A stretch of 49,754 bases of DNA from an uncultured Ferrovum sp. (GCA_903905585.1 CAIVHB010000033.1:1-49754); one strand, 5' to 3'; counted from the first letter of the stretch, positions 8,119-16,907 are shown. The notes: generated from the sequence alone by a model not told the origin. Program-made: numbers and translations.

Positions 8119-9922
8119 TTTGAGTATTCCTTAATCCTATTGCAGACCACTGGCCAAAACCTTTTCCTGCATCAACAAAATTAACTTTAAAGTGATCCGG
8201 TAAATCTGGATGAGAGAATTCAAGAACGATCCAGTCGAGTGCTAAAGGCGCGTCAATTTTAAAAGAATTCGATCCTTCATCAGTATCGATCAATATAAAT
8301 TGATTGTGTACATTTGGGCCAGAGCGGAAAAGTATTTTTTGGCCTCTTTCCATGCTCAGAGTAATCACTCCAATATTTGAGTCAGAATTGATGTATGAAC
8401 CAAAAGTAGTCATTCCAGGTAAGTGACTCTTATCGTAATCAGACCCATGCCATTCGTTAGAAATAATATTATTTAATGAGACGAAATCATTGGTATAGGG
8501 AACGAGTACGTTGGTGGTTTTTATTGAATAGGCATTATGGAGCTTGGCTTGATCACATGCCTCTTTATACAACGCATTATCTGTATAAGATGCATTAGGG
8601 AGATATATATTTCCAGGCAATATTTTTTGTATTTCAGGAATATCCAAAATCATTGCAAGTCTATTAGGGTCAGGATAAGGTATTTGCTGACTAATTTTAT
8701 TTTGTAAGTCAGATATATTTCTGGAGCATAAGTAGGATCTTACGTTCTTTTCTTGTTCTAAACCTTGTGTTTTCTTTAGATTAAGATCAGCGTATGTAGC
8801 CATGAATACTTCTTGGTATAAACCAAGAGATACGCTTAAAAACCACACAATAGCAATAACTTTTAGATAGGGTCGATCATGTTCGTTAGATCTTTCAAAT
8901 AGTATGATTAAAGCCACAAAATTTAAAATTAATCCAACTGAAAATAAATCAAGATAACGGGAAGATAATACTGTAGCGTTTCTTCCATATGAAATACTTA
9001 AAAATTGACCGGCTATCCATATTGTTAGTCCAAAAATGAATAAATATTGGGGCAGGCTGATATCAATTTTCTTTCTAAAGCAGAGATAGGTAAAAACCAT
9101 CAAAGGAGCTTGAATGATCAGGCACAGAAAAAGGCCTTTGGTTGGCCATGATGCTATTTTTAAAATACCCTCAACCCAATCATAGATTGAATGAGCTTGG
9201 AGAGATTTATGATGATCTGGATGTGGGGTTAAATAAATTGATATCACTGCTACAGTTAAGATTATCAAGGAAGAGGTTATGGTGATGTTGTAACTCTTTT
9301 TTTGCTGAATATTTCTAATTAGATTTATAACACTTCCAGCTATCAGAGTGATGGCCCCGGATGCCAGGCTTAATGGGCATAGAATTCCTGTAAGTAAACC
9401 CATCCACCAACCTAGAGAATAGGTTTCGCAGGAAGCCATTCCCCATAAAAATATAAAACTAAACAGAAGTAAAAAGTAAAATTGAGATTGAAATCCTGCT
9501 AAGGTGTTTTCCCACCCAAATGGAATAGAAAATAATAATATTGAAAACATAATCAATACTATTTTGTTATTTTGTTTTAATGTTTTACAAAAATAAATAA
9601 GAAGTACAGAGAGCGAGAGGGCATGGATGACTGCATTTGCTTGCATCTCTAACAATGGATCCCATACCTTATTATTCAATTCAAATAAAGCCAATACAAA
9701 TACTCTTAATGTAAAAATACGATGTTCATTGTGTGCAGAAAATAAATCGGTCCAGTTTAGGGTGTTTCTTTGCCATGGAAGAAACAATTTCATTGCCTCT
9801 GCATCCCATTGGTCCCAAAATGGAGTGGCATTTCCATATGCTTTTATAATAATTATTTTAGTAATGACTAAAATTGAAAAAAAACAAAAGATCGATATAT
9901 ATGTATATTTGTCCTGTTTCAT
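8111..9922 (-). CDS. Multispan membrane protein, GT-C glycosyltransferase-like, function unknown
   Basis: The 603-residue protein has about ten hydrophobic segments between residues 8 and 380 and a soluble C-terminal part of about 220 residues. The first loop after the first membrane segment carries acidic and aromatic residues (WDQWDAE, residues 36-42) followed by HNEHR (64-68). An acidic motif in the first extracytoplasmic loop is what GT-C glycosyltransferases use to bind the polyprenyl-phosphate sugar. The gene is much more AT-rich than the housekeeping genes (8 G/C bases of 60 in line 9541-9600, 17 of 60 in 8941-9000), suggesting transfer. It leads the minus operon and is divergent from the arabinose-donor operon. 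A polyprenyl-phosphate-sugar transferase is my best guess, but I do not recognise a named family. Confidence 0.6.
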   Translation of the reverse strand: MKQDKYTYISIFCFFSILVITKIIIIKAYGNATPFWDQWDAEAMKLFLPWQRNTLNWTDLFSAHNEHRIFTLRVFVLALFELNNKVWDPLLEMQANAVIHALSLSVLLIYFCKTLKQNNKIVLIMFSILLFSIPFGWENTLAGFQSQFYFLLLFSFIFLWGMASCETYSLGWWMGLLTGILCPLSLASGAITLIAGSVINLIRNIQQKKSYNITITSSLIILTVAVISIYLTPHPDHHKSLQAHSIYDWVEGILKIASWPTKGLFLCLIIQAPLMVFTYLCFRKKIDISLPQYLFIFGLTIWIAGQFLSISYGRNATVLSSRYLDLFSVGLILNFVALIILFERSNEHDRPYLKVIAIVWFLSVSLGLYQEVFMATYADLNLKKTQGLEQEKNVRSYLCSRNISDLQNKISQQIPYPDPNRLAMILDIPEIQKILPGNIYLPNASYTDNALYKEACDQAKLHNAYSIKTTNVLVPYTNDFVSLNNIISNEWHGSDYDKSHLPGMTTFGSYINSDSNIGVITLSMERGQKILFRSGPNVHNQFILIDTDEGSNSFKIDAPLALDWIVLEFSHPDLPDHFKVNFVDAGKGFGQWSAIGLRNTQNE

Positions 9923-10001
9923 TTTTTCTGTTCAATCTATTTATGTTTTTTATACTTGGAAATGGTATATTTCAACGATTCTGATCAATACTATGAGATA
10001 T
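9923..10001. promoter_or_regulatory. Divergent promoter region between two glycan operons
   Basis: This 79-base, strongly AT-rich gap separates the start of the membrane-protein gene (minus) from the start of the HAD-UbiA gene (plus) and must hold both promoters. TATACT at about 9950-9955 resembles a -10 box for the plus operon. I see no clear -35 partner or operator. Confidence 0.4.
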
Positions 10002-11471
10002 ATGTCTCTTCAAGCGGAAAAGGCCAGCCAGGATATTTCTATCGTAATCGTCGATTTAGATGGAACACTCATTCTTTCGGACAGCCTTTTCGAGCAGTTG
10101 GCTGCTTTATTACGTCATCCGTTTAGTTTTTTGCGTGCGGTACCAGGTTTAATTGCGGCGTGCATGCATAGCAAATCAGCATTTAAAGAATGCCTAGCTT
10201 TTCATTCTACTCGATACTTAGCGGTCGATACCTTGCCCTTTTCTGCAGAACTCCTGGATCTGCTGAATGATTATCGCGCAAGAAGTTTTAAAATTTATCT
10301 TTGCACGGGCGCCCACATCTCCGTTGCTTCAATGGTTGCTGATCATTTGGCTATTTTTGATGGCGTGATGGCTTCTCATGCTGATCTCAATTTGGTTGGG
10401 CGAAATAAAGCCCAGGCACTTATTGATCAGTTCGGGGAAAAGTCTTTTATCTATGCAGGTAATTCTTCTGCTGATTTGCATGTTTGGAATGTTTCTTCCA
10501 GCGCAGTGATTGTCAATGCATCTGCTCAGCTTTTGGATAAAGTTTCTCAATTTGGCAATGTTGAAACAATCGTTCGTCGTCCCTCACGCGGAATACGTAC
10601 ATGGATAAAGGCGCTGCGAGTTCATCAGTGGATAAAGAATTTCCTCGTTTTTGCCCCACTCATTGCCTCTCATCAGTTTTTTAATCCTGGTAATTGGCTG
10701 GCATGCATCGTCACATTTCTATGCTTTGGCTGTGTTGCTTCTTCCGTCTATCTTCAGAATGATCTCTTAGATCTCCCGAGTGATCGTTTGCATTTAAGAA
10801 AGCGCTTACGTCCTTTTGCAAGTGGTCTTTTGCCACTTGAACAAGGAATGTTGTTGGCCCCTGTTCTTTTGTCTGTTGGACTTTTGGGTGCTTGGTTTCA
10901 GAACCTCAGTGTATTTGCGTGGTTAACTGCCTACTTTTTGCTCACCTTTGCTTACTCTATTCACCTAAAGAAACTTGTTCTTCTTGATTGTATTGTCTTG
11001 GCATTGCTCTATACCTTAAGAATTGTTGCGGGCGCTGCATCGATACATAATCAGCTTTCGCATTGGCTATTGGGTTTCTCTTTTTTCTTGTTTTTCTCAT
11101 TGGCGATGATGAAGCGATATGCAGAGCTAGAAACAAAATCTTTGTTAGCCAATAAGGAAATTATCGGAAGAGGTTATCGTCCTGCCGATATGCCCCTTGT
11201 TCTGGGCTTAGGCTTGTCATCAGCGTTTTGTTCTATCTTAGTGTTATCGCTGTATTTGAATAGTGATCAGGTAATCAAACTCTATCAATTCCCTGAGTTT
11301 ATTTGGGCCGGGGTTCCAGTCATGCTTTTTTGGGTCAGTTGGATGTGGTTGAAAGCCCATCGAGGAGAAATGTTGGACGACCCTGTATTGTTTGCTGCGA
11401 AGGATAAGTTAAGTCTGATATCAGTCTTGGTTTTGGGCTTCGTATTAATAGTTGCAACGCTTGGATTATGA
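10002..11471 (+). CDS. HAD phosphatase-UbiA fusion, polyprenyl-phosphate phosphoribosyltransferase-like
   Basis: From the ATG at 10002 this is 489 residues; an ATG at 9993 is equally in frame. A longer open frame back to 9627 is ignored because it runs through the divergent gene. Residues about 10-190 are a HAD phosphatase domain with DLDGT at 18-22. The rest is a multispan UbiA prenyltransferase domain with the NDxxD motif at 253-257, then DRLHLRKRLRPFASG. The KR-x-RP-x-ASG context matches 5-phosphoribosyl-1-pyrophosphate:decaprenyl-phosphate phosphoribosyltransferases (mycobacterial Rv3806c type) rather than UbiA of quinone synthesis. The fused HAD domain would supply the phosphatase that removes the 5-phosphate. 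The gene overlaps the oxidase gene by 4 bases (ATGA), so donor synthesis looks coupled. Confidence 0.8.
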   Translation: MSLQAEKASQDISIVIVDLDGTLILSDSLFEQLAALLRHPFSFLRAVPGLIAACMHSKSAFKECLAFHSTRYLAVDTLPFSAELLDLLNDYRARSFKIYLCTGAHISVASMVADHLAIFDGVMASHADLNLVGRNKAQALIDQFGEKSFIYAGNSSADLHVWNVSSSAVIVNASAQLLDKVSQFGNVETIVRRPSRGIRTWIKALRVHQWIKNFLVFAPLIASHQFFNPGNWLACIVTFLCFGCVASSVYLQNDLLDLPSDRLHLRKRLRPFASGLLPLEQGMLLAPVLLSVGLLGAWFQNLSVFAWLTAYFLLTFAYSIHLKKLVLLDCIVLALLYTLRIVAGAASIHNQLSHWLLGFSFFLFFSLAMMKRYAELETKSLLANKEIIGRGYRPADMPLVLGLGLSSAFCSILVLSLYLNSDQVIKLYQFPEFIWAGVPVMLFWVSWMWLKAHRGEMLDDPVLFAAKDKLSLISVLVLGFVLIVATLGL

Positions 11472-12772
11472 ATTCAATCGAATCTTGGGGGCGGCTTTAC
11501 AAAGATCAGGACGACGTCAAATGGCTTTCTGATCCTCAACATGTTTCATCTCAAATATATTTCAATACTGAGAAATCTGGTTTGCCTTATGGGTTAGGGA
11601 AAAGCTATGGAGATTCCTGCTTAAACCCGGGTAATTCTTTATGGGTTACACAAGGCCTCAACTGCCTTAAGCATTTTGACCCCTCAACGGGAATATTGGT
11701 GTGTGAGCCAGGGGTAATGCTTTCTGATATTCAGGCATTAATGCAGCCACTTTATTGGTGCTTACCGGTAGTCCCTGGCACCGAACTCATTACGGTTGGT
11801 GGCGCGATTGCAAATGATATCCATGGTAAAAATCATCATATTCACGGAAATTTTGGCCACCACGTCATTGGCTTGAAATTAGCAAGAACAGATGGAACCC
11901 AGCTATGGTGTGATCATCATGAAAATAGTGAATTATTCAAAGCAACAATTGGTGGTGTTGGCCTCACTGGTTTAATCATTGAAGCCAAACTTCAATTGAT
12001 GCGTGTTTCCGGGCCAATGGTTGAAGCGGAACGCTTACGTTTTAATTCATTAGAAGAGTTCTTTAGCATTGCTGATTTATCTGAAAGTGCGTGGGAACAT
12101 ACCGTGGCTTGGGTAGATGTCTCGTCAGCAAATATGAGAGGGATCTTTTTAAGAGGAAACGCAAGCCCACTTCTGGATGGAGAGTCTTTACCGAAAAATT
12201 TTCCAAAAGCGCTGCCTTTTTCATTTCCAGTATCTGCTATGAATCGGCTCACCTTACAGCCATTAAATTGGCTGTACTTTACGACTCAGGTAGCTAAACT
12301 CGGCAAATTTCGTAGCCCTCGAAAATCATTTTTACATCCGCTTGATCACTTACTTCATTGGAACCGTGCATACGGACCAAGGGGGTTTTTTCAATATCAA
12401 TGTGTTTTACCGAGATCGGTTGGTTTAGAGGCGCTTCACACTATCCTGAATGAAATGCGTATCAAAAAATTGGGTTCTCTTTTAACAGTGTTGAAAACGT
12501 TTGGCGAGATGGCGTCTGTTGGAATGCTGAGTTTCCCCGAGCCTGGTGTCACACTTGCCGTTGATTTTCCCAATACAGGCAGTGATATTCTTAATTTTAT
12601 GGAACGATTAGATAAGATTGTTATAGAAGCAGGTGGGAAATTGTATTTGGCTAAAGATGCGCGTCAATCTCGCGCGATGTTTGAAAAAACTTATCCTCAG
12701 TTTGAGTTATTTCAGCAATACAGAGATCCTGGAATCAGTTCAGGGCTGTCTCGAAGATTGATGGGATGGTAG
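11468..12772 (+). CDS. dprE1: DprE1-like decaprenylphosphoryl-ribose 2'-oxidase
   Basis: The 434-residue protein is a VAO/PCMH-type FAD oxidase. It has the FAD-binding segment LPYGLGKSYGDSCLNPG near residue 40, VGGAIANDIHGKNHHIHGNFG near 110-130, and GGVGLTGLI near 160. These match the DprE1 family, which oxidises the 2'-hydroxyl of polyprenylphosphoryl-ribose. The C-terminal YLAKDAR holds the Lys (396) known to be essential in DprE1. At the position of the mycobacterial Cys387, in the motif before VDFP, this protein has Ala364. It starts in ATGA overlap with the UbiA fusion and is followed 27 bases later by the DprE2-like gene, as expected for a two-step epimerase pair. Confidence 0.85.
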   Translation: MNSIESWGRLYKDQDDVKWLSDPQHVSSQIYFNTEKSGLPYGLGKSYGDSCLNPGNSLWVTQGLNCLKHFDPSTGILVCEPGVMLSDIQALMQPLYWCLPVVPGTELITVGGAIANDIHGKNHHIHGNFGHHVIGLKLARTDGTQLWCDHHENSELFKATIGGVGLTGLIIEAKLQLMRVSGPMVEAERLRFNSLEEFFSIADLSESAWEHTVAWVDVSSANMRGIFLRGNASPLLDGESLPKNFPKALPFSFPVSAMNRLTLQPLNWLYFTTQVAKLGKFRSPRKSFLHPLDHLLHWNRAYGPRGFFQYQCVLPRSVGLEALHTILNEMRIKKLGSLLTVLKTFGEMASVGMLSFPEPGVTLAVDFPNTGSDILNFMERLDKIVIEAGGKLYLAKDARQSRAMFEKTYPQFELFQQYRDPGISSGLSRRLMGW

Positions 12773-12799
12773 TCAAGTGAAGAACGGAGATGGATACGA

Positions 12800-13543
12800 T
12801 TGAAAACAATACTCATCATAGGGGGTACTTCAGCTATTGCATTGGCTGCTGTAAGCGTTTGGCTGAATAGGCAAGCTACCCAAATTGTCTTGCTAGGAAG
12901 AGATCAAGAGCGTCTGATTAGAGTCCAAAATGATTTAAGATTGCGTCATCAAAACTCTCGAATTGAAATGGATTCTTTCGATATTTCATCCACAGAGAGG
13001 ATTGTTGCTGAAGCGGGATCCATCCTTCAACGGTTCAGCCCTGACGTGATTCTGATTGCGCATGGTTGGTTAGCCCCTCAAAAAGAATCCCAAGAGAATT
13101 TGGCGCTTGCTGCAGATGCTTTAAACATTAATGGCGTGTCCGCTGTACTTTGGATGGAAGCATGCTCGCAATACTTAGAATCAAAGGGTGAAGGCTCGCT
13201 AGCTATCATTGGTTCTGTTGCGGGTGACCGAGGACGACAATCTAATTATATCTATGGTGCTTCAAAGGCTCTGGTTGCTAGCTATGCAGAAGGATTGCAG
13301 CATCGATTTGCAAATTCAAAAATTAACATCACACTCATTAAGCCTGGACCAACCGAATCGCCTATGACAGAGCATTTAAAGGCAAGCGGTATGAAGTTAG
13401 CAAAGGTTGAAACAGTTGGGAAAGATATTGTGAAAGCAATAGATCTTGGGTTGCCAGTTGTTTATTCTCCAAAGGTTTGGAGGTGGATAATGCTTGTTGT
13501 ACGACATCTCCCTCAGTTCATTATGCACAAAACCAAGCTTTGA
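12800..13543 (+). CDS. dprE2: DprE2-like decaprenylphosphoryl-2-keto-pentose reductase (SDR)
   Basis: The 247-residue short-chain dehydrogenase has the nucleotide motif IIGGTSAIALAA at residues 5-16, IGSVAGDRGRQSN before the active site and catalytic YGASK at 152-156. The SVAG-x-R-x-R-x-SN context is the one seen in DprE2, the NADH-dependent partner that reduces the 2-keto intermediate to polyprenylphosphoryl-arabinose. The start codon is TTG at 12800 with GGAG about 10 bases upstream; the ATG at 12790 is in another frame. Placement directly after the DprE1-like gene supports the assignment. A generic SDR of another pathway is possible but less likely. Confidence 0.8.
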   Translation: MKTILIIGGTSAIALAAVSVWLNRQATQIVLLGRDQERLIRVQNDLRLRHQNSRIEMDSFDISSTERIVAEAGSILQRFSPDVILIAHGWLAPQKESQENLALAADALNINGVSAVLWMEACSQYLESKGEGSLAIIGSVAGDRGRQSNYIYGASKALVASYAEGLQHRFANSKINITLIKPGPTESPMTEHLKASGMKLAKVETVGKDIVKAIDLGLPVVYSPKVWRWIMLVVRHLPQFIMHKTKL

Positions 13544-13628
13544 TATTGAGCATCACTTCAAACTTTATGAACGCATTTTATTTAAGATTATTTGTTCAGT
13601 TTTTTACAATGATCGAATCAAGCAAAAG

Positions 13629-14015
13629 ATGAAGTGGCAATTCATACGTTTTGTTGCAACAGGCGGAGCCGCTGCAGTCGTCAACTTTGGATCAAGAATA
13701 ATATACAGCCACTGGATGAATTTCTCTTCAGCCATTGTTGCTGCTTATCTTACGGGAATGGTAACGGCATTTATTCTTGCTCGAATATTTGTATTTAATC
13801 GTGCAACATCCTCGCTCTCCCGGACAATTGTGATGTTCTCGATTGTGAATTTAGCTGGGGTTATTCAAGTTTGGTTTATGTCGGTTTTGCTTGCAGACTA
13901 TTTGCTACCCTTAACAGGCATAAAGAGCAATATTCAGGAACTCGCGCACGGGATTGGGATTATTGTTCCTGTCTTTACGAGCTTCTTCGGACACAAGTAT
14001 TTGAGTTTTAAGTGA
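13629..14015 (+). CDS. GtrA family membrane protein, likely lipid-linked sugar flippase subunit
   Basis: From the ATG at 13629 the protein is 128 residues, the usual GtrA size, opening with KWQFIRFVATGGAAAVVNF and showing four hydrophobic segments. GtrA-like proteins help move polyprenyl-phosphate sugars across the inner membrane, or act as an anchor for their transferases; in mycobacteria a GtrA protein (Rv3789) is linked to arabinan synthesis. An in-frame ATG at 13494 would add 45 residues and overlap the DprE2-like gene by 50 bases; the added part does not look like GtrA, so I prefer the short form. It closes the plus operon and faces glnE convergently. Confidence 0.8.
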   Translation: MKWQFIRFVATGGAAAVVNFGSRIIYSHWMNFSSAIVAAYLTGMVTAFILARIFVFNRATSSLSRTIVMFSIVNLAGVIQVWFMSVLLADYLLPLTGIKSNIQELAHGIGIIVPVFTSFFGHKYLSFK

Positions 14016-14061
14016 TGCATGCAGTTTCCTAGATTCATGGCTATGGACTATTCCATTGTAT

Positions 14062-16713
14062 TCATGGTTTGTAGATGAATCCGACCTGCTCGTTGATCTC
14101 TAGCGGCGCGCTGAAAATAATCCTCCATAGGCGCTGAACATTGCTTGGGCTGGGTTCTGCTTCTTCTCGGCTTAAAGAGTCTCTTTTCACCCCAAGTAAT
14201 TGCATGCGATGCTGCAAAGAGCGCAAATGTAAATAAGCCTCGGCAACTGCCTCACACAAATCTGGAGGGGCAATGTGTTGTGATCCGGCATAACGCAATA
14301 AGGCAATATTTCCGATGTTCTCCAATAAGCCAGGAAAACGGTGCGAGTAAGCCAATACTAAAAACTGAACTATAAATTCAATATCCACCAAGCCTCCTTC
14401 GCTGAGCTTGATATCCCAACCCCTAATATTGAGATCATGCTCTGCATGCATACGCTTGCGCATTTCGCTGATTTCACTTGCAAGACTTTCAGGGTTGCGC
14501 GGTAAGGTTAGAATTTCATCACGCAGTTCTTCAAATTGCTTGGCTATTGCGGGGTCGCCTGCACAGACACGCGCCCGAGTGAGTGCCTGGTGCTCCCATG
14601 TTTTTGCGCGGTGACGCTGGTAGTCCAGCATGGCATCGAATGAAGTGACTAAAAACCCGCTCGCGCCATCTGGGCGCAGTCGAACATCAACGTCATAAAG
14701 CATAGACGCACCCGAGGGACTGCTCAATGCAGACAGCAGTTTCTTGGTAAGTTGGGCGGCTTGTTCACTCTTAATCAAGCTGGAGTCATAGACAAAGACT
14801 AAATCGAGATCAGAGTGATAGCCCATCTCTTTTCCACCCAGCTTTCCGAAAGCAACCACTGCAAAGCCCAGAAGATCGTTCTCTCCTGCGACACTTTGCA
14901 GGCTTTCAGCAATGCATGCATCTGCTAAATCACTCAGTCGATCACTGAGATCCTGCAAGCTCATCAGTTCCTTGATTTCGAGAACTGCAAGCCGAAATTG
15001 AAATCGTTGTTTGAGCTTTCTGATGCTTTCCATATGTAATTCTTTATCTTTTCGATAAGGAATAACGGTGTGCTTGAACTCCAACTGAATTTCATCAGAA
15101 CTTACGTGGTTGGGAAGAAGGTGAAGATGGATGAGTTCATCAAGCAATGCAGGAAAACGTGCCAGTAGTGCAGCAAGCCAAGGACTCGCTGTGCAAAGTT
15201 CAGCTAAACGCTGTAAAGCCAGAGGATATTCATCTAATAATGCAAAGTAAGTTTCTCTTCCACCAATGGCGTTAAGAATATTCAATATGCCTCTTAATGT
15301 TTGCTGAAAGTGCTGACCTTCAGACGAGAGGAGTAGGGCATTCTGAACCAATCTTTCTAGGCGGCTGCGCCCCGTTTCCGAGATACTGCGCCAGGCTCGG
15401 CCGCGCAATATACTTTCTAAAAAAGGTTGGGATGCCTCGCCATCCTGCCCCGCTAAAGCGCGAAGTCCCTCTTTTAAAGCATGGTGATCTTCACTGATGA
15501 GCGCATTCCAAATATCTTCAACCAAGGATGAGGGACCTGCTACCCCGGCCATTGAAAAAACTTTGGTTTCCTGCGAAAAGCTTCCCAAACTGATGCCAAA
15601 ACATTCTGAAACACGCTCGCGTCTGAGACAGACCTCTCGTTCCAAATCTGAACCCGTGCTAAAGCCCATATTGCGCGCAATACACTCTAGATCAGGACCT
15701 GGTAAAGGTAAGCGATGGGTCTGCGCATCATCAAGATATTGAATGCGGTGTTCTAGGTTACGCAAAAAGGAATAGGTCTCGCCCAGTTGGTTGGCGATCT
15801 CTGTTTCGATGATTCCTCGCTCAGCCAATGCGATCAGCGCAGTGCGAGTGGAACGCGAACGTAAGCCTGGGTCATGCCCCCCTCGAATCAACTGAAACAA
15901 CTGAACAGTGAATTCGATTTCTCGAATACCGCCTGGTCCAATTTTGATATCACGCTCGCGATTACGCCTACTATCATCGCGCAGCATTCGAGCATGCAAG
16001 TCACGCAAAGAGGCAATGGTTCCATAGTCTAAGTAACGACTAAATACAAAGGGCTCAACAAGCTTTCTGACCCGTGCATCGTTATCGCCACCCAAGGCTC
16101 TGGCTTTCAGCCATGCATGCCTTTCCCATGGACGACCACGCACCTGCAAATATTCTTCCAAGGCAGTTAAAGAAATCGTTTGAGGGCCGCTGACTCCATC
16201 TGGACGCAAGCGCGTATCTATTCGGAATACAAATCCATCTTGTGTACGGTCATCTAAAATTCTAAAGAGTAGTTTTGCAACATGTGCAAAGAACTCTCTA
16301 TTTTCGATGGGGAGGTTGCCATCGGTATCTCCCACTTCGGGATAGCACAAGACCACATCTACATCTGAGGAGACGTTAAGTTCACGACCTCCTAGTTTCC
16401 CCATCGCAACGGGGATGAGTTTTTGCAGTTCAGCATTGTATTGACTGCGTGGAACTCCATATCTCAAGGTGAGCGCCTTCTGGGCGCATTCCGCAGCGAT
16501 TTGCACTGCGCTATCTGCAAAACTAGACCAGGCTTCCACCACTTCCGATAAATTGGCTAAACCATTCAAATCTCTGAAGGCGCAGCGTAAGAACAGATTG
16601 CGCCGATCACTTCGAAGCCTTTGTGATAGCAAAGCTGGATCCTCTATCGTCATCCAGTTTTGTTTTTTTATTTCAACCCAACTGGTTAGGGAAAGTCCCA
16701 ATGCATTTTGCAA
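14062..16713 (-). CDS. glnE: Bifunctional glutamine synthetase adenylyltransferase/adenylyl-removing enzyme, N-terminus disrupted
   Basis: GlnE attaches AMP to and removes it from glutamine synthetase in response to PII signals. Two nucleotidyltransferase domains are visible: GKLGGRELNVSSDVDVVL (near residues 105-122) and GKLGGKEMGYHSDLDLVFVY in the second half, each with the D-x-D metal pair. The length of 883 residues from TTG at 16713 is short for the family. The frame stays open upstream to 16815 and encodes a family-like N-terminus (ISESHYQTLLKGSRAARDYL) but has no ATG. An ATG at 16819 lies one base out of frame, separated by an A5 run; deleting one A gives MSKTIDISES. So the true product is probably longer, from 16819, with a one-base error or real frameshift. 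Confidence 0.9.
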   Translation of the reverse strand: MQNALGLSLTSWVEIKKQNWMTIEDPALLSQRLRSDRRNLFLRCAFRDLNGLANLSEVVEAWSSFADSAVQIAAECAQKALTLRYGVPRSQYNAELQKLIPVAMGKLGGRELNVSSDVDVVLCYPEVGDTDGNLPIENREFFAHVAKLLFRILDDRTQDGFVFRIDTRLRPDGVSGPQTISLTALEEYLQVRGRPWERHAWLKARALGGDNDARVRKLVEPFVFSRYLDYGTIASLRDLHARMLRDDSRRNRERDIKIGPGGIREIEFTVQLFQLIRGGHDPGLRSRSTRTALIALAERGIIETEIANQLGETYSFLRNLEHRIQYLDDAQTHRLPLPGPDLECIARNMGFSTGSDLEREVCLRRERVSECFGISLGSFSQETKVFSMAGVAGPSSLVEDIWNALISEDHHALKEGLRALAGQDGEASQPFLESILRGRAWRSISETGRSRLERLVQNALLLSSEGQHFQQTLRGILNILNAIGGRETYFALLDEYPLALQRLAELCTASPWLAALLARFPALLDELIHLHLLPNHVSSDEIQLEFKHTVIPYRKDKELHMESIRKLKQRFQFRLAVLEIKELMSLQDLSDRLSDLADACIAESLQSVAGENDLLGFAVVAFGKLGGKEMGYHSDLDLVFVYDSSLIKSEQAAQLTKKLLSALSSPSGASMLYDVDVRLRPDGASGFLVTSFDAMLDYQRHRAKTWEHQALTRARVCAGDPAIAKQFEELRDEILTLPRNPESLASEISEMRKRMHAEHDLNIRGWDIKLSEGGLVDIEFIVQFLVLAYSHRFPGLLENIGNIALLRYAGSQHIAPPDLCEAVAEAYLHLRSLQHRMQLLGVKRDSLSREEAEPSPSNVQRLWRIIFSAPLEINEQVGFIYKP

Positions 16714-16805
16714 TTCCTCTGCAAATTGCGGTTGGGCATTGAGGTAGTCACGCGCTGCGCGGCTTCCTTTTAGTAAGGTTTGATAATGAGATTCAGAGAT
16801 GTCAA

Positions 16806-16819
16806 TGGTTTTTACTCAT
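16806..16819 (-). other. Putative one-base frameshift at the start of glnE (A5 run)
   Basis: On the minus strand the ATG at 16817-16819 is followed by AGT and five A residues (plus-strand T5 at 16809-16813), and its own frame stops after five codons. With four A residues it would run straight into the open glnE frame. Use of an ATT start at 16804-16806 is the other way to reach the same N-terminus. Confidence 0.6.
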
Positions 16820-16907
16820 GGAGATTTGAGTGTAATGCATCCATTGATCAGCCTTGTGGGGTATGTATCAAAATAAATACTTGTCAATGTTGGGTGTCTG
16901 AATATTT

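Noticed and set aside
9627..10001. Extended start of the HAD-UbiA gene
   Set aside because: The extra 125 codons overlap the divergent membrane-protein gene and show no HAD or signal features; ATG 10002 or 9993 gives a normal HAD start.
13494..13628. Longer N-terminus for the GtrA protein
   Set aside because: It overlaps the DprE2-like gene by 50 bases, and the extra 45 residues have no GtrA character.
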